The notes: generated by a model from the sequence alone, not told the origin. A DNA stretch of 64,000 nucleotides from an uncultured Caryophanales bacterium (GCA_905206805.1 CAJLIR010000001.1:62001-126000), one strand, 5' to 3'; shown: positions 9,450-17,486, counted from the stretch's first letter. Numbers and translations: made by a program.

Positions 9450-10010
9450 ATGAAAGTCAAAAATTTAAATGCTTCTTCTAAAAAGACAAAGGAATTAATA
9501 AAAAAATACTTTGTAGAATTATTACACGAAAAGCGTGAGTTACAATTTGTTACGGTTACTGATCTTGTAAAAAAAGCTGGAATTACTAGATCAACATTTT
9601 ATACCCATTATGATAATATTTATGATGTAGCAAAAGAATTCCAAAATGATACAATAGAATTATTATTAAATGAAGATGTTGATATAAAAAGTATTAATGA
9701 TGTTAATGTTTATATTGATGTTATTATAAAAAATTTAAAAGAAAATGAAAATACATATAAAATGTTACTTTCTTCTGATGAACCACTAATATTTTTGGAC
9801 AAAATAAGAAAAGTTTTTATAGATGCTGCTTATAATTGCTTGAAAAATTTAAATATAAATTCTAAATATTTAGAATTAGATATGAATTTTTGTGTTGATG
9901 GAATTGTTAGTCAAATATTAAAGTATTTTAGAAATAATAGTAATTACACATTAGATGAATTAGGATTTAATATAAAAAAATGGTTTATGAAAATTTTTAA
10001 TGAAAAATAG
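9450..10010 (+). CDS. TetR/AcrR-family transcriptional regulator
   Basis: The 186-residue protein has an N-terminal TetR helix-turn-helix (about residues 8-55): VTVTDLVKKAGITRSTFYTHYDN is the family's signature turn and recognition helix. The C-terminal ligand domain is not assignable to a ligand class. The ATG at 9450 follows GAGGTG; a GTG at 9441 overlaps that site and is less likely. It is divergent from the MMPL exporter, the classic arrangement for a repressor controlling an efflux pump and itself. It ends in a bidirectional terminator shared with the pseudopilin gene. Confidence 0.85.
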   Translation: MKVKNLNASSKKTKELIKKYFVELLHEKRELQFVTVTDLVKKAGITRSTFYTHYDNIYDVAKEFQNDTIELLLNEDVDIKSINDVNVYIDVIIKNLKENENTYKMLLSSDEPLIFLDKIRKVFIDAAYNCLKNLNINSKYLELDMNFCVDGIVSQILKYFRNNSNYTLDELGFNIKKWFMKIFNEK

Positions 10011-10036
10011 CTAGAGTTTTTTCTCTAACTATTTTA
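10002..10036. terminator. Bidirectional terminator between tetR and the pseudopilin gene
   Basis: AAATAGCTAGAG and CTCTAACTATTT pair around a T6 loop, with A and T tracts on both sides. The hairpin overlaps the stop codons of the convergent genes ending at 10010 and 10034. Confidence 0.75.
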
Positions 10037-10549
10037 ATTTTGCATTATACAAGATTCAATTCTACCTTTAAAATCTGCTCCGTCACAACAAATTTTAGAA
10101 GCTGTATTTTTATTTTCATCAAATGATGCATTAGAACAATCTGGTGTATCTACACAATATAAGTAATTTTTAGATTGTTTATAAATGTTAACTTTAATTT
10201 CATCGTTTTTAAACTGTTCATCAGTCCTTGGATTTTTAAAATCATCTGCTAAATAAGAAACATATTCTTCAGTATTTTTTGTAGGATCATAAGTTTTATT
10301 TTTTAACTGTTCTATCGAAACTATGTAAGTATCACTACATTTATTATTTAAATTAACTAAAAATTTTGTATTGTCTGTTGCCCAATTTTGACTAGCCCTA
10401 ATTAATTGATTTAATTGATCATAATATAATTTTTCTTTTTGTTTTGACATCATATTTGTAACAGTTGGAATAGTTATTATGGCAAGTAAACCTAAAATTG
10501 TTATAACAGCTAAAAGTTCAACTAGTGTAAAGCCTTTATTTTTCATCAT
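10034..10549 (-). CDS. Type IV prepilin-like protein (pseudopilin)
   Basis: This 171-residue protein starts with a textbook class III prepilin signal: a short basic leader, a KG^FTLVELLAV cleavage site with Glu at mature position 5, and a hydrophobic helix of about 20 residues. The C-terminal globular part has several Cys (including DTPDCSN and KICCDGAD). It resembles ComGC/PulG-type pilins, but no pilus ATPase, platform protein or prepilin peptidase is in the window, so its machinery must lie elsewhere if it works. It follows trxA closely, with an AGGTGA site overlapping the trxA stop. The start could be either of two adjacent ATGs. Confidence 0.75.
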   Translation of the reverse strand: MMKNKGFTLVELLAVITILGLLAIITIPTVTNMMSKQKEKLYYDQLNQLIRASQNWATDNTKFLVNLNNKCSDTYIVSIEQLKNKTYDPTKNTEEYVSYLADDFKNPRTDEQFKNDEIKVNIYKQSKNYLYCVDTPDCSNASFDENKNTASKICCDGADFKGRIESCIMQN

Positions 10550-10556
10550 AACTCAC

Positions 10557-10868
10557 CTATTTATTTTCATCAATCCAATTTTGAATTAATTCTTTTGGCA
10601 TATAACCAATCTTGTTATCAACTAATTTTCCATCTTTAAATAACATCAAAGCAGGAATACTCATAATTCCATATTTTTTAGCAAGTTCATGTGCTTCATC
10701 AACATTAATTTTTACAATTTTAGCATCATTTCTATCATCTTTTATAGCTTCAAGTTGACTAGCTAACATACGACATGGTCCACACCAATCTGCATAAAAA
10801 TCAACTAAAACTAAGCCATTACTAACTAAAGAGTCAAAATCAGATTCATTTCCGTGTATAATTTCCAT
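10557..10868 (-). CDS. trxA: Thioredoxin
   Basis: This 103-residue cytoplasmic thioredoxin reduces protein disulfides using NADPH through thioredoxin reductase. The WCGPC active site is at about residue 28, and the cis-Pro loop (SIPALM) is present. Length is normal. AGGAG precedes the ATG. It sits downstream of cvpA, as in the Bacillus rnhC-zapA-cvpA-polX-mutS2-yshE-trxA region, but zapA, polX and mutS2 are absent here. Confidence 0.95.
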   Translation of the reverse strand: MEIIHGNESDFDSLVSNGLVLVDFYADWCGPCRMLASQLEAIKDDRNDAKIVKINVDEAHELAKKYGIMSIPALMLFKDGKLVDNKIGYMPKELIQNWIDENK

Positions 10869-10877
10869 AAAATTCTC

Positions 10878-11591
10878 CTATCTATATTTTTCTAATACGC
10901 CTTCTAAACGATTAATTTTTAATTTACCTTTACTATTTAAAGTTTCAACTGAATCAACAGTAATTATGTTATATTTTAAGAATAAATCGATGGTTTCAAG
11001 ATTAAACTCGTCAGTATTTATCTCACTTTTGTATTTTTCTCCTAATGCATTGAATTCGTCAATAATATTAACAGTTTTTAAAACTATTCCAGACAAAATT
11101 GGAGTATTATTTATAATTGGATCTCTTAATTTAGATTCTTCAATTTGAGTGTCCATCTTAAAAACTGGTAATGAGATAACAAAAAGTAAAATAAACGCAA
11201 TTACATAATAATGAATTCCTCCTACAATCATACCCAATATTTTACTTGGTAAACTTAAAACAATTGTTGTATTAAGTATTTTTTCAAAAATTGTAGTAGC
11301 AAGCAATAAAATTCTAAATACAAGCATTACAATTCCAAGTACAAGTAAAAACGCTATAAACTCATATAAAATTATATTTAATGCTGTAACACCTTTAAAA
11401 ATTCCTCCAAATTCAAAAAATGGTAAGTGCTCATACATTAATTTTGATAAAGGATTTTTAAGTAAAAATGCTATAACTAATGCCAATGCAAATTTAGCAA
11501 AACAAACTACTTCCTTAGTTAATCCCCTTTTATAACCTAAACACAACCCTGAAATAACAAGTAATATAATAATAATATCGATTATATTCAT
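10878..11591 (-). CDS. CvpA family membrane protein
   Basis: About 237 residues with four membrane helices in the first two thirds and a polar C-terminal tail. The N-terminus (NIIDIIIILLVISGLCLGYKRGL) is the CvpA/colicin V production protein signature with its conserved Gly-x-x-x-Gly. The family is near universal, and in Bacillus this gene (yshB) lies beside rnhC. The start is the ATG at 11591, nine bases after AAGGA. The exact biochemical role is unsettled in the family; envelope or septum maintenance is often proposed. Confidence 0.85.
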   Translation of the reverse strand: MNIIDIIIILLVISGLCLGYKRGLTKEVVCFAKFALALVIAFLLKNPLSKLMYEHLPFFEFGGIFKGVTALNIILYEFIAFLLVLGIVMLVFRILLLATTIFEKILNTTIVLSLPSKILGMIVGGIHYYVIAFILLFVISLPVFKMDTQIEESKLRDPIINNTPILSGIVLKTVNIIDEFNALGEKYKSEINTDEFNLETIDLFLKYNIITVDSVETLNSKGKLKINRLEGVLEKYR

Positions 11592-11692
11592 ATCATTCAT
11601 TCCTTCCATTATAATTATATTATAAATTTAATAAAAAAGAAAGTATTTTATTTTTTATAAATAACGTGGTAAAATATTGATGAGGTGGAGAA

Positions 11693-12643
11693 ATGACTAT
11701 AACTTTAAAAGTAAGCGACAACACTAAGCAAGAAATGATTGATTTTTTTAAGGATTATAAGCGTGAAAAGACTCCTGCATACGCAATTTTTCAAGCTGAT
11801 GATGCTGATACAGTAGTAACACTTTATGAATCTGGAAAAGCAGTCTTTCAAGGAATTAGTGCTGATATATCTGCTAATATTTGGATTGAAAGAGAAAGAC
11901 ACTTAAATCCTTTGAAAAAAATAGAAACTACAAATAGTGAAAAAAAAGAAAAAAAAGAAAAAGAAATTGAAAAAATTGATTCAAAAATATATTATTCTAA
12001 TTCAATTGGTTCAGATGAAGTTGGTACTGGTGATTATTTTGGACCTATTGTCGTTACAAGTGCTTATGTAAAAAAAGAAGATATTCCTTTTTTAGAAGGA
12101 TTGGGAGTTAAAGATTCAAAAAAATTAACAGATGAAAAAATACTCGATATTGTTCCACAGGTGATAAAAAGAATTAAATATAATAGTTTAGTATTTTCTA
12201 ATAAAGAATATAATCAAAAATATTCTTCTGATATTAATATGAACAAAATTAAAGCAATTTTACATAACAAAGTATTATATAACCTAACAAATGAAGAAAA
12301 AAATGTTGACTATGTAGTTGTCGATCAATTTGCTAAACCATACGTATATTATAATTATCTAAAAAATACTCCAAACGTAGTAAGAAATATAACGTTTATG
12401 ACAAAAGCTGAGGATAAATGTTTATCAGTAGCTTGTGCTTCTATTATAAGTAGATATATATTTATTAAGGAATTTAGTAAACTAAGCAAATATGTTGATA
12501 TTCTCCTACCTAAAGGAGCTTCTACTAATGTTGATGATGTTGGAGTTAAAATTGTTAATAAATATGGATTTGAAAAACTAAGCGAAATTGCTAAACTAAG
12601 TTTTAAAAATACCGAAAAAATCAAAGAAAAACTAAAGAAATAA
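11693..12643 (+). CDS. rnhC: Ribonuclease HIII
   Basis: RNase HIII degrades the RNA strand of RNA/DNA hybrids such as R-loops and primers. The 316-residue protein has the N-terminal TBP-like substrate-binding domain (DUF3378, about residues 1-80), a charged Lys/Glu linker (about 82-100), and the catalytic type 2 RNase H domain opening with SIGSDEVGTGDYFGP, which carries the Asp-Glu metal ligands. A GAGGTGGAG site precedes the ATG. It is divergent from cvpA, as in Bacillus. It converges with queH over a shared terminator. Confidence 0.95.
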   Translation: MTITLKVSDNTKQEMIDFFKDYKREKTPAYAIFQADDADTVVTLYESGKAVFQGISADISANIWIERERHLNPLKKIETTNSEKKEKKEKEIEKIDSKIYYSNSIGSDEVGTGDYFGPIVVTSAYVKKEDIPFLEGLGVKDSKKLTDEKILDIVPQVIKRIKYNSLVFSNKEYNQKYSSDINMNKIKAILHNKVLYNLTNEEKNVDYVVVDQFAKPYVYYNYLKNTPNVVRNITFMTKAEDKCLSVACASIISRYIFIKEFSKLSKYVDILLPKGASTNVDDVGVKIVNKYGFEKLSEIAKLSFKNTEKIKEKLKK

Positions 12644-12660
12644 ATCTTTAGTCTTTTTTA
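12630..12660. terminator. Bidirectional terminator between rnhC and queH
   Basis: ACTAAAGA and TCTTTAGT pair around an AATAAA loop that includes the rnhC stop, followed by CTTTTTTATT. It serves the convergent rnhC (+) and queH (-) ends. Confidence 0.8.
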
Positions 12661-13262
12661 TTATTCTTTTGTGAAAAAATACATCCACAATAATCTTGTC
12701 TATATAAATTGTATATTTTAGAAAGCTCAATTGATCTTTTATAACCATTTTTCTTTTTAAAATCAGAATATAAATAATTAATAGAATATTCTTTTTGTAA
12801 TTCCTCACCTATTTCGTTAACCCAATTTGAATTCTTATAAGGACTTAATGTTAAAGTGGTTGCAAAATAATCAAAATTATTTTCTTTAGCAACAAGTGCA
12901 GTTTCATTTAATCTCAACTTATAACACTTATAACATCTTTTTCCTCTTTCAGGTTCTTTTTCTAATCCATAAGCCATATTCATAAATATATCTGGATTAT
13001 AATTTCCTTCTATAAAACTTATTTCATATTTTTGAGGTAATTCCCTGATAAGTCTTTTTTGTTCATTGACTCTTTTTTTATATTCAATCTCATCTGTAAT
13101 ATTTGGATTATAATAAAATATTGTTATTTTGAAAAAATTAGATAAATATTCTAGACAATAACTACTACAAGGAGCACAGCAACTATGTAATAATAACGTT
13201 GGAACATAATTTTTATCTAAATTTTCTTTTATTATTTCTTCAAGTTTTAATTGATAATTCAT
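12648..13262 (-). CDS. queH: Epoxyqueuosine reductase QueH
   Basis: QueH performs the last step of queuosine synthesis, reducing epoxyqueuosine to queuosine in tRNA; it is unrelated to the cobalamin-dependent QueG. The 204-residue protein has the family's Cys-rich signatures: HSCCAPCS near residue 26, GKRCYKCYKLRL in the middle, and a C-terminal DYCGCIFS. These are expected to hold an Fe-S cluster and a metal. It is translationally coupled to the rhomboid gene (stop and ATG 1 base apart, no separate ribosome binding site). A tgt gene at 58825-59931 provides the base-exchange enzyme of the same pathway. Confidence 0.93.
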   Translation of the reverse strand: MNYQLKLEEIIKENLDKNYVPTLLLHSCCAPCSSYCLEYLSNFFKITIFYYNPNITDEIEYKKRVNEQKRLIRELPQKYEISFIEGNYNPDIFMNMAYGLEKEPERGKRCYKCYKLRLNETALVAKENNFDYFATTLTLSPYKNSNWVNEIGEELQKEYSINYLYSDFKKKNGYKRSIELSKIYNLYRQDYCGCIFSQKNNKKD

Positions 13263-13263
13263 A

Positions 13264-14439
13264 TTATCTAAAAAAAGCCATATAAATTATAAATCCAAAA
13301 TATATTAAACTCATAATAATACCATTAACTCTTTCAGACATTTTTGTGTTATGTTTTATACCTACAATCATTGAAATTAAAACACCACCTACAAGTCCTC
13401 CTATATGAGCAAAGTTGTTAATACCTGATATGGAAAATCCTATAATTAAATTAATAACTAGAATTGGAATAATTTGTGATTTTATTACTGTACCTAAATA
13501 CACACGATAATGATATCCAAAATAAAGTAATGCCCCCATTAGGCCAAAAATTGCGCCACTAGCTCCTACACTAACAACATTATCAGCCATAAATAGAAGA
13601 CTTAATAAATTTCCTGCTACTCCACTTAATAAATAAATAATTAAAAATTTTACTTTTCCAAAAAAACTTTCTAATTGTGGACCTAGTACATATAAAGCGT
13701 ACATATTACATAATAAATGTAAAATTCCATTATGTAAAAAAATTGAGGAAACTAATCTATAAAATTCGTAACTACCATATTTTCCATTTAAAAATCCAGG
13801 AACTAATCCACCAAAATCTACTAAAGTTTTAGTATCTGTACTACCATTACCTAGAATATACATAAGTATAAAAACAATAACATTTATTAGTATTAAAGAA
13901 ATAGTTATATATGGTTTTTTCATTTTAAATAATTCTTCAGCTTTTTTAGTATCTTCTTCATTTTTTTTATTTATATCACGAGTAATTTTTAATAACAATT
14001 CAGTTCCTTGTTCTTTAAAATTAGTTGCATCAGTAATATTTGGAAAACTATTTACTAAAAATTTGTAACTTTTTAAATCATCAATTTCCTTTATATCAAC
14101 ACAATCAATATTACCAAAATTATATTGATCTTTACTTAATTCATCAACATTATCTCCTAAATTTAAGAAAATACTTAAAGTTTTTAAATTAACAGATAAT
14201 GTTTTTCTCTTAATTTTTTTCATAATTTGATTTGTTTTAAATAAATCAAAATCGAATTGTTCATCATTATGTATATAATCAGTAACAATTCTAACAATTT
14301 CATAATCTGAATCTAAATTTTCAAGCCAAATTTCATTTTTTGCTCCGTGTAATACAATTGGATTATATCCCTGTTCAGTTATAAAAAAGTGAAGCAGTTT
14401 CATAACTTTTTCATCTAATTCATTTAACGCTGTATTCAT
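13264..14439 (-). CDS. Rhomboid intramembrane serine protease, GluP-like
   Basis: The 391-residue protein has a cytosolic N-terminal domain of about 180 residues followed by six or seven membrane helices. The rhomboid catalytic dyad is visible: Ser in GASGAIFG and His in NFAHIGGLVGG, plus the HxxxN helix (LHNGILHLLCNMYAL). The N-terminal extension recalls Bacillus GluP (YqgP). I use the ATG at 14439, which has a strong GGAGGAGG site inside the end of the upstream pseudouridine-synthase gene; an earlier in-frame start at 14460 lacks one. It lies in an lspA-rluD-rhomboid-queH run. Confidence 0.9.
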   Translation of the reverse strand: MNTALNELDEKVMKLLHFFITEQGYNPIVLHGAKNEIWLENLDSDYEIVRIVTDYIHNDEQFDFDLFKTNQIMKKIKRKTLSVNLKTLSIFLNLGDNVDELSKDQYNFGNIDCVDIKEIDDLKSYKFLVNSFPNITDATNFKEQGTELLLKITRDINKKNEEDTKKAEELFKMKKPYITISLILINVIVFILMYILGNGSTDTKTLVDFGGLVPGFLNGKYGSYEFYRLVSSIFLHNGILHLLCNMYALYVLGPQLESFFGKVKFLIIYLLSGVAGNLLSLLFMADNVVSVGASGAIFGLMGALLYFGYHYRVYLGTVIKSQIIPILVINLIIGFSISGINNFAHIGGLVGGVLISMIVGIKHNTKMSERVNGIIMSLIYFGFIIYMAFFR

Positions 14440-14440
14440 A

Positions 14441-15346
14441 TTATACCTCCTCCGATTCAAATTTATTTAAAATGTTTAAAAAGCACTCTGGTAATTCACT
14501 ATCAAATTCCATATATTTTTTTGTTCTAGGATGAATAAAACCTATCGTTTTAGCGTGCAAACATTGTCCTGTTTCGTCAATTTTTTTTCTTCTACCATAT
14601 ACTGGATCATTAACAACAGGATGTCCTATATAATTCATATGAACACGAATTTGATGAGTACGACCAGTTTCTAATTTAAGTTCAATTAAAGTAGCATTTT
14701 TATATCTTTTAAGAACTTTAAAATGTGTAATTGCTTTCTTACTATTTTGGTCAGTAACTGCCATTTTCTTTCTATCTTGCCTATCTCTACCTATAGGTGC
14801 ATCAATAGTACCAGTATCATTTTCAATAACACCCCAAACAAGAGCAACGTATTTTCTAGTTGTTGATTTTTCTTCTAATTGTTTTGCTAAAAAATCGTGT
14901 GCTTCGTTGTTTTTAGCAACCATTAATAATCCAGTTGTATAGGCATCAATTCTATGAACAATTCCTGGTCTAAATGAGCCATTTACATCACTTAATTTTT
15001 TAGAATGATACATAAGTCCATTAACTAAAGTATGGTTAGCGTTTCCAACAGCGGGATGAACAACTACACCATTTTCCTTGTTTACAATAATTACATCATC
15101 ATCTTCATAAACAATATCTAGATTCATATCTTCTGCCGCAATTGATGGCATTTCTTCTTCATAATCTGATATTTCTATTACATCACCTTTTTTTAATAAA
15201 TAACTATTTTTTATAGATTTGTCATTAACTTTTATATAATTTTCCTTTAACATTTTTTGAATTTTACTTCTTGAAAAATTTAAAACATCAATTAAATAAC
15301 TATCAATTCTTTTATTAATGTCGTCATTAATCATTATTTTTTGCAT
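14441..15346 (-). CDS. 23S rRNA pseudouridine synthase, RluD family
   Basis: The 301-residue enzyme converts specific uridines of 23S rRNA to pseudouridine. It has an N-terminal S4 RNA-binding domain (SRSKIQKMLKENYIKVND, about residues 26-43) and the RluA/RluD catalytic domain. The active-site motif GIVHRIDAYTTGLLMVAK carries the catalytic Asp, and GRTHQIRVHMNYIGHP follows. The chosen ATG at 15346 has AAGGGTGA five bases upstream and overlaps the end of lspA. Several RluD-like paralogues are usual in Firmicutes, so the exact target uridine is not assignable. Pairing with lspA is conserved (Bacillus lspA-ylyB). Confidence 0.92.
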   Translation of the reverse strand: MQKIMINDDINKRIDSYLIDVLNFSRSKIQKMLKENYIKVNDKSIKNSYLLKKGDVIEISDYEEEMPSIAAEDMNLDIVYEDDDVIIVNKENGVVVHPAVGNANHTLVNGLMYHSKKLSDVNGSFRPGIVHRIDAYTTGLLMVAKNNEAHDFLAKQLEEKSTTRKYVALVWGVIENDTGTIDAPIGRDRQDRKKMAVTDQNSKKAITHFKVLKRYKNATLIELKLETGRTHQIRVHMNYIGHPVVNDPVYGRRKKIDETGQCLHAKTIGFIHPRTKKYMEFDSELPECFLNILNKFESEEV

Positions 15347-15803
15347 TTTTTTCACCCTTATCTATTAAAGCATCAATTAACAATAAAATAACAGAAATGA
15401 CAATACAAATGTCAGCAAAATTGAAAACAGGAAAATTATAACCAAATATTTTAAAATCTAAATAATCAATAACTTTCCCGTATTTGAGTCTATCCCATAA
15501 ATTTCCAATTATTCCACCAATTAATATACTATAACTTATAAATTCTACTATTTTTATATTTTTTATTTTAAAAAAATAACTATATATCAAAATTAAGGCA
15601 AATACTGAAATTAAAATCAAAAAAATTCTATTACCACTAAAAATACTCCAAGCAGCTCCATCATTTTCTACGTATGATACCGAGAAAAAATCTGGAATAA
15701 TACTAATAGAACCACCTAGCCCCATCGTACCAGATATTATTAACTTTATAATTTGATCAACTAATACGCATACTAAAGTAATAATTAAACTTTTTTGAAA
15801 CAT
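15327..15803 (-). CDS. lspA: Lipoprotein signal peptidase II
   Basis: LspA cleaves signal peptides from diacylglyceryl-modified prolipoproteins in the membrane. The 158-residue protein has four hydrophobic helices and both catalytic Asp motifs: GGIIGNLWDRL, and FNFADICI near the C-terminus, as well as the conserved DGAAWSIF segment. The ATG at 15803 follows TTGGTGAT; the frame upstream lacks another site. It would process the lipoproteins encoded at 105-1118 and 33096-33689. It overlaps the following pseudouridine synthase gene. Confidence 0.95.
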   Translation of the reverse strand: MFQKSLIITLVCVLVDQIIKLIISGTMGLGGSISIIPDFFSVSYVENDGAAWSIFSGNRIFLILISVFALILIYSYFFKIKNIKIVEFISYSILIGGIIGNLWDRLKYGKVIDYLDFKIFGYNFPVFNFADICIVISVILLLIDALIDKGEKNAKNND

Positions 15804-15831
15804 AAAATCACCAATACTAATTATACACTTA

Positions 15832-15862
15832 AATAAAAAATATCGCAAGTTGCGATACTTTA
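15832..15862 (-). terminator. Intrinsic terminator of the orphan gene at 15867
   Basis: TATCGC and GCGATA pair around an AACTT loop, with a minus-strand ATTTTTTATTT tract. It separates the orphan from lspA. Confidence 0.75.
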
Positions 15863-15866
15863 AGTG

Positions 15867-16346
15867 CTAATTATTAATAACTTTTTGATATTGTTTTACA
15901 TTAATATTCTCTAGTTCCTCAAAGAATGAAATTGGATAAAATACATCTTTATACTTTATAGAACTAAATCTTTTTGAAGTTGGATCTACTATTATACTTT
16001 TTAAATTGTTACTTAAATTTTTATAAATTTCATCATAATTTTTTTCTGCAAATAACAAATTATATCCATCATAAGAAAATTTTATATTATCAAACGCATT
16101 ATTTTCTTTTGCATCCTTAATACAACTACAAATAAATAATGGATGACTATTTGTAACTTTAAGATAAATAATTCTTTTTAAATAAGAAATTAAATTATCA
16201 AAATTACCAGTTACTTCTCCAATAACAATATTATAATTTTTAATATTATTGATAGAATATTCATAAATAAGCAAATTATGTTTAGAATTTGTATCGACAT
16301 TTAAATAAGTTTCTGTAAAAATTTTTTCATTTTTTATTTTTTTCAT
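15867..16346 (-). CDS. Orphan soluble protein behind a leader terminator
   Basis: This 159-residue protein has no signal peptide or membrane helix and no motif I recognise. It is Lys/Asn/Ile-rich with alternating beta and helix segments. It occupies the place where spo0B follows rpmA in Bacillus, but I see no Spo0B four-helix or phosphoacceptor-His signature, so I do not make that call. It has its own consensus promoter (16420-16448), and a strong hairpin with a U7 tract lies between that promoter and its GGAGG site, so expression may depend on antitermination. It carries its own downstream terminator. Confidence 0.6.
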   Translation of the reverse strand: MKKIKNEKIFTETYLNVDTNSKHNLLIYEYSINNIKNYNIVIGEVTGNFDNLISYLKRIIYLKVTNSHPLFICSCIKDAKENNAFDNIKFSYDGYNLLFAEKNYDEIYKNLSNNLKSIIVDPTSKRFSSIKYKDVFYPISFFEELENINVKQYQKVINN

Positions 16347-16358
16347 ACTACCTCCAAC

Positions 16359-16406
16359 AAAAAAAGATGAATAAAAACTTTAAAACATATTCAGTTTTCA
16401 TTCACC
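16359..16406 (-). promoter_or_regulatory. Leader hairpin with U-tract (attenuator-like) upstream of the orphan gene
   Basis: A 14-bp stem (minus strand 16406-16393 pairing with 16379-16366, two G-U pairs) with a 13-base loop is followed at once by seven U residues and then the GGAGG site of the gene at 16346. It starts only about 7-10 bases after the predicted transcription start. An intrinsic terminator in this position normally implies conditional antitermination. Confidence 0.6.
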
Positions 16407-16419
16407 TACTTTCTATATA

Positions 16420-16448
16420 ATCATACACAATTTTTAAATTTTTGTAAA
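16420..16448 (-). promoter_or_regulatory. Sigma-A type promoter of the orphan gene
   Basis: The minus strand carries TTTACA (16443-16448), a 17-base spacer and TATGAT (16420-16425). It lies just downstream of the rpmA operon terminator, so the orphan gene is a separate transcription unit. Confidence 0.65.
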
Positions 16449-16449
16449 G

Positions 16450-16477
16450 AAAAAGATTTTGAATCTTTCAAAATCTT
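16450..16477 (-). terminator. Terminator of the rplU-prp-rpmA operon
   Basis: AAGATTTTGA and TCAAAATCTT form a 10-bp stem with a five-base loop, overlapping the rpmA stop and followed by TTTTCTTT on the minus strand. Confidence 0.8.
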
Positions 16478-16766
16478 AAGCTCTTTCAGAATAGATACTA
16501 ACTTGTTTTTTATCTCTTCCTACTCTTTCAAATTTAACATAGCCATCTACTTTAGCATAAACTGTATCATCCGAACCAATTCCAACATTCTTACCAGGAT
16601 ATACTTTAGTACCACGTTGACGATATAGAATAGATCCTCCAGTTACAAATTCTCCGTCTGCAGCTTTTGCACCTAATCTTTTTGCAATCGAATCACGTCC
16701 ATTTTTAGTAGAACCTTGTCCTTTTTTATGGGCGAATAATTGAATGTTTAATTGCATTAAATTCAT
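16476..16766 (-). CDS. rpmA: 50S ribosomal protein L27 with cleavable N-terminal extension
   Basis: L27 lies near the peptidyl-transferase centre. The 96-residue protein has the normal L27 core (HKKGQGSTKNGRDS...GGSILYRQRGTKVYPG). In front sits a Firmicute-type N-terminal extension ending in LNIQLFA, the site at which the Prp protease cuts to expose the mature His/Lys-rich N-terminus. The prp gene lies directly upstream in the same operon. GGAGGTG supports the ATG at 16766. Confidence 0.97.
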   Translation of the reverse strand: MNLMQLNIQLFAHKKGQGSTKNGRDSIAKRLGAKAADGEFVTGGSILYRQRGTKVYPGKNVGIGSDDTVYAKVDGYVKFERVGRDKKQVSIYSERA

Positions 16767-16779
16767 GATACACCTCCTC

Positions 16780-17082
16780 TTACATAATTTTTATATACTT
16801 TTTATATTTTTTTTCTAATTCTTTGAATAAGTCTAACATATTTATAATTAATGTATCAACATACTCATTATGATCTCTAACTATTATTTTTAAATATCCA
16901 TCTTTTTCTTCATAGGAAATGGCATTCTTATAAAGCATTAATATGGCATTAACGGTAGTTATAGAAATACTACTCACACTGGCACAAACTATATCCTTAC
17001 CAGCTTCTTGATAGCCAGAATGACCTTCAATAATAATCTCATTTATATTATTATCTAAATAACTTGACTTAATTTTAATCAT
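16780..17082 (-). CDS. prp: Ribosomal-processing cysteine protease Prp
   Basis: Prp removes the N-terminal extension of L27, and the extended L27 gene lies immediately downstream. The 100-residue protein shows the catalytic pair in the usual positions: His in EGHSGY (about residue 20) and Cys in KDIVCASVSS (about residue 33). Length is normal. It sits 2 bases after rplU with no strong ribosome binding site, so translation is probably coupled. Order rplU-prp-rpmA is the conserved Firmicute arrangement. Confidence 0.95.
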   Translation of the reverse strand: MIKIKSSYLDNNINEIIIEGHSGYQEAGKDIVCASVSSISITTVNAILMLYKNAISYEEKDGYLKIIVRDHNEYVDTLIINMLDLFKELEKKYKKYIKIM

Positions 17083-17084
17083 TT

Positions 17085-17384
17085 TTATTTACACTCAATT
17101 TTCTTAATAACAACCTTAGTATATGGTTGACGGTGTCCTTGAGTTCTATGATAATTTTTCTTTTGGTTGTATTTATATACTTTGATTTTTTTGTTTTTAC
17201 CATGTTTTTCAACTTCAGCTGTTACTGTAGCATCTAAATATGGAGTACCAACTTTATCATCAACCATTAAAACCTTATCAAATTTTACAGTTTTTCCAGC
17301 TTCAACATCTAATTTTTCAATGTATAAAACTGTTCCATTTTCTACTGTATATTGTTTTCCACCAGTTTCGATTACTGCTTTCAT
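17085..17384 (-). CDS. rplU: 50S ribosomal protein L21
   Basis: This 99-residue L21 begins MKAVIETGGKQYTVENG and ends with the basic KNYHRTQGHRQPYTKVVIKKI segment that binds 23S rRNA. It is the first gene of the rplU-prp-rpmA operon. AAAGGAGG precedes the ATG. A structured leader of about 95 bases with L21-leader features, and a near-consensus promoter, lie upstream, so the operon is likely autoregulated. Confidence 0.97.
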   Translation of the reverse strand: MKAVIETGGKQYTVENGTVLYIEKLDVEAGKTVKFDKVLMVDDKVGTPYLDATVTAEVEKHGKNKKIKVYKYNQKKNYHRTQGHRQPYTKVVIKKIECK

Positions 17385-17482
17385 TCTTAACCTCCTTTAT
17401 ATTAAATCTAAGACTCGCCATTAAGGTAACTTACGTTTTTTAACCTTTTCTGTGCGGTTGTAGAGAGAGGCTCTACACAATA
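17385..17482 (-). ncRNA. L21 leader, autoregulatory mRNA element
   Basis: Between the promoter and the rplU ribosome binding site the transcript contains a strong hairpin (TGTAGAG/CTCTACA), an ACCGCACAG segment, and the segment TTACCTTAATGGCGAGTC. These match what I recall of the Firmicute L21 leader family upstream of rplU. I infer a role in ribosomal-protein feedback; a covariance search would settle the family. Confidence 0.7.
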
Positions 17483-17486
17483 GTAA

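Noticed and set aside
15867..16346. Spo0B by position after rpmA
   Set aside because: No four-helix bundle or phosphoacceptor His region is visible; position alone is not enough.
16348..16401. Leader peptide rich in Phe acting as an amino-acid attenuator
   Set aside because: The AGGTGA is immediately next to the ATG, too close for good translation, and the Phe codons come from the terminator U-tract. Kept only as a remark in the leader finding.
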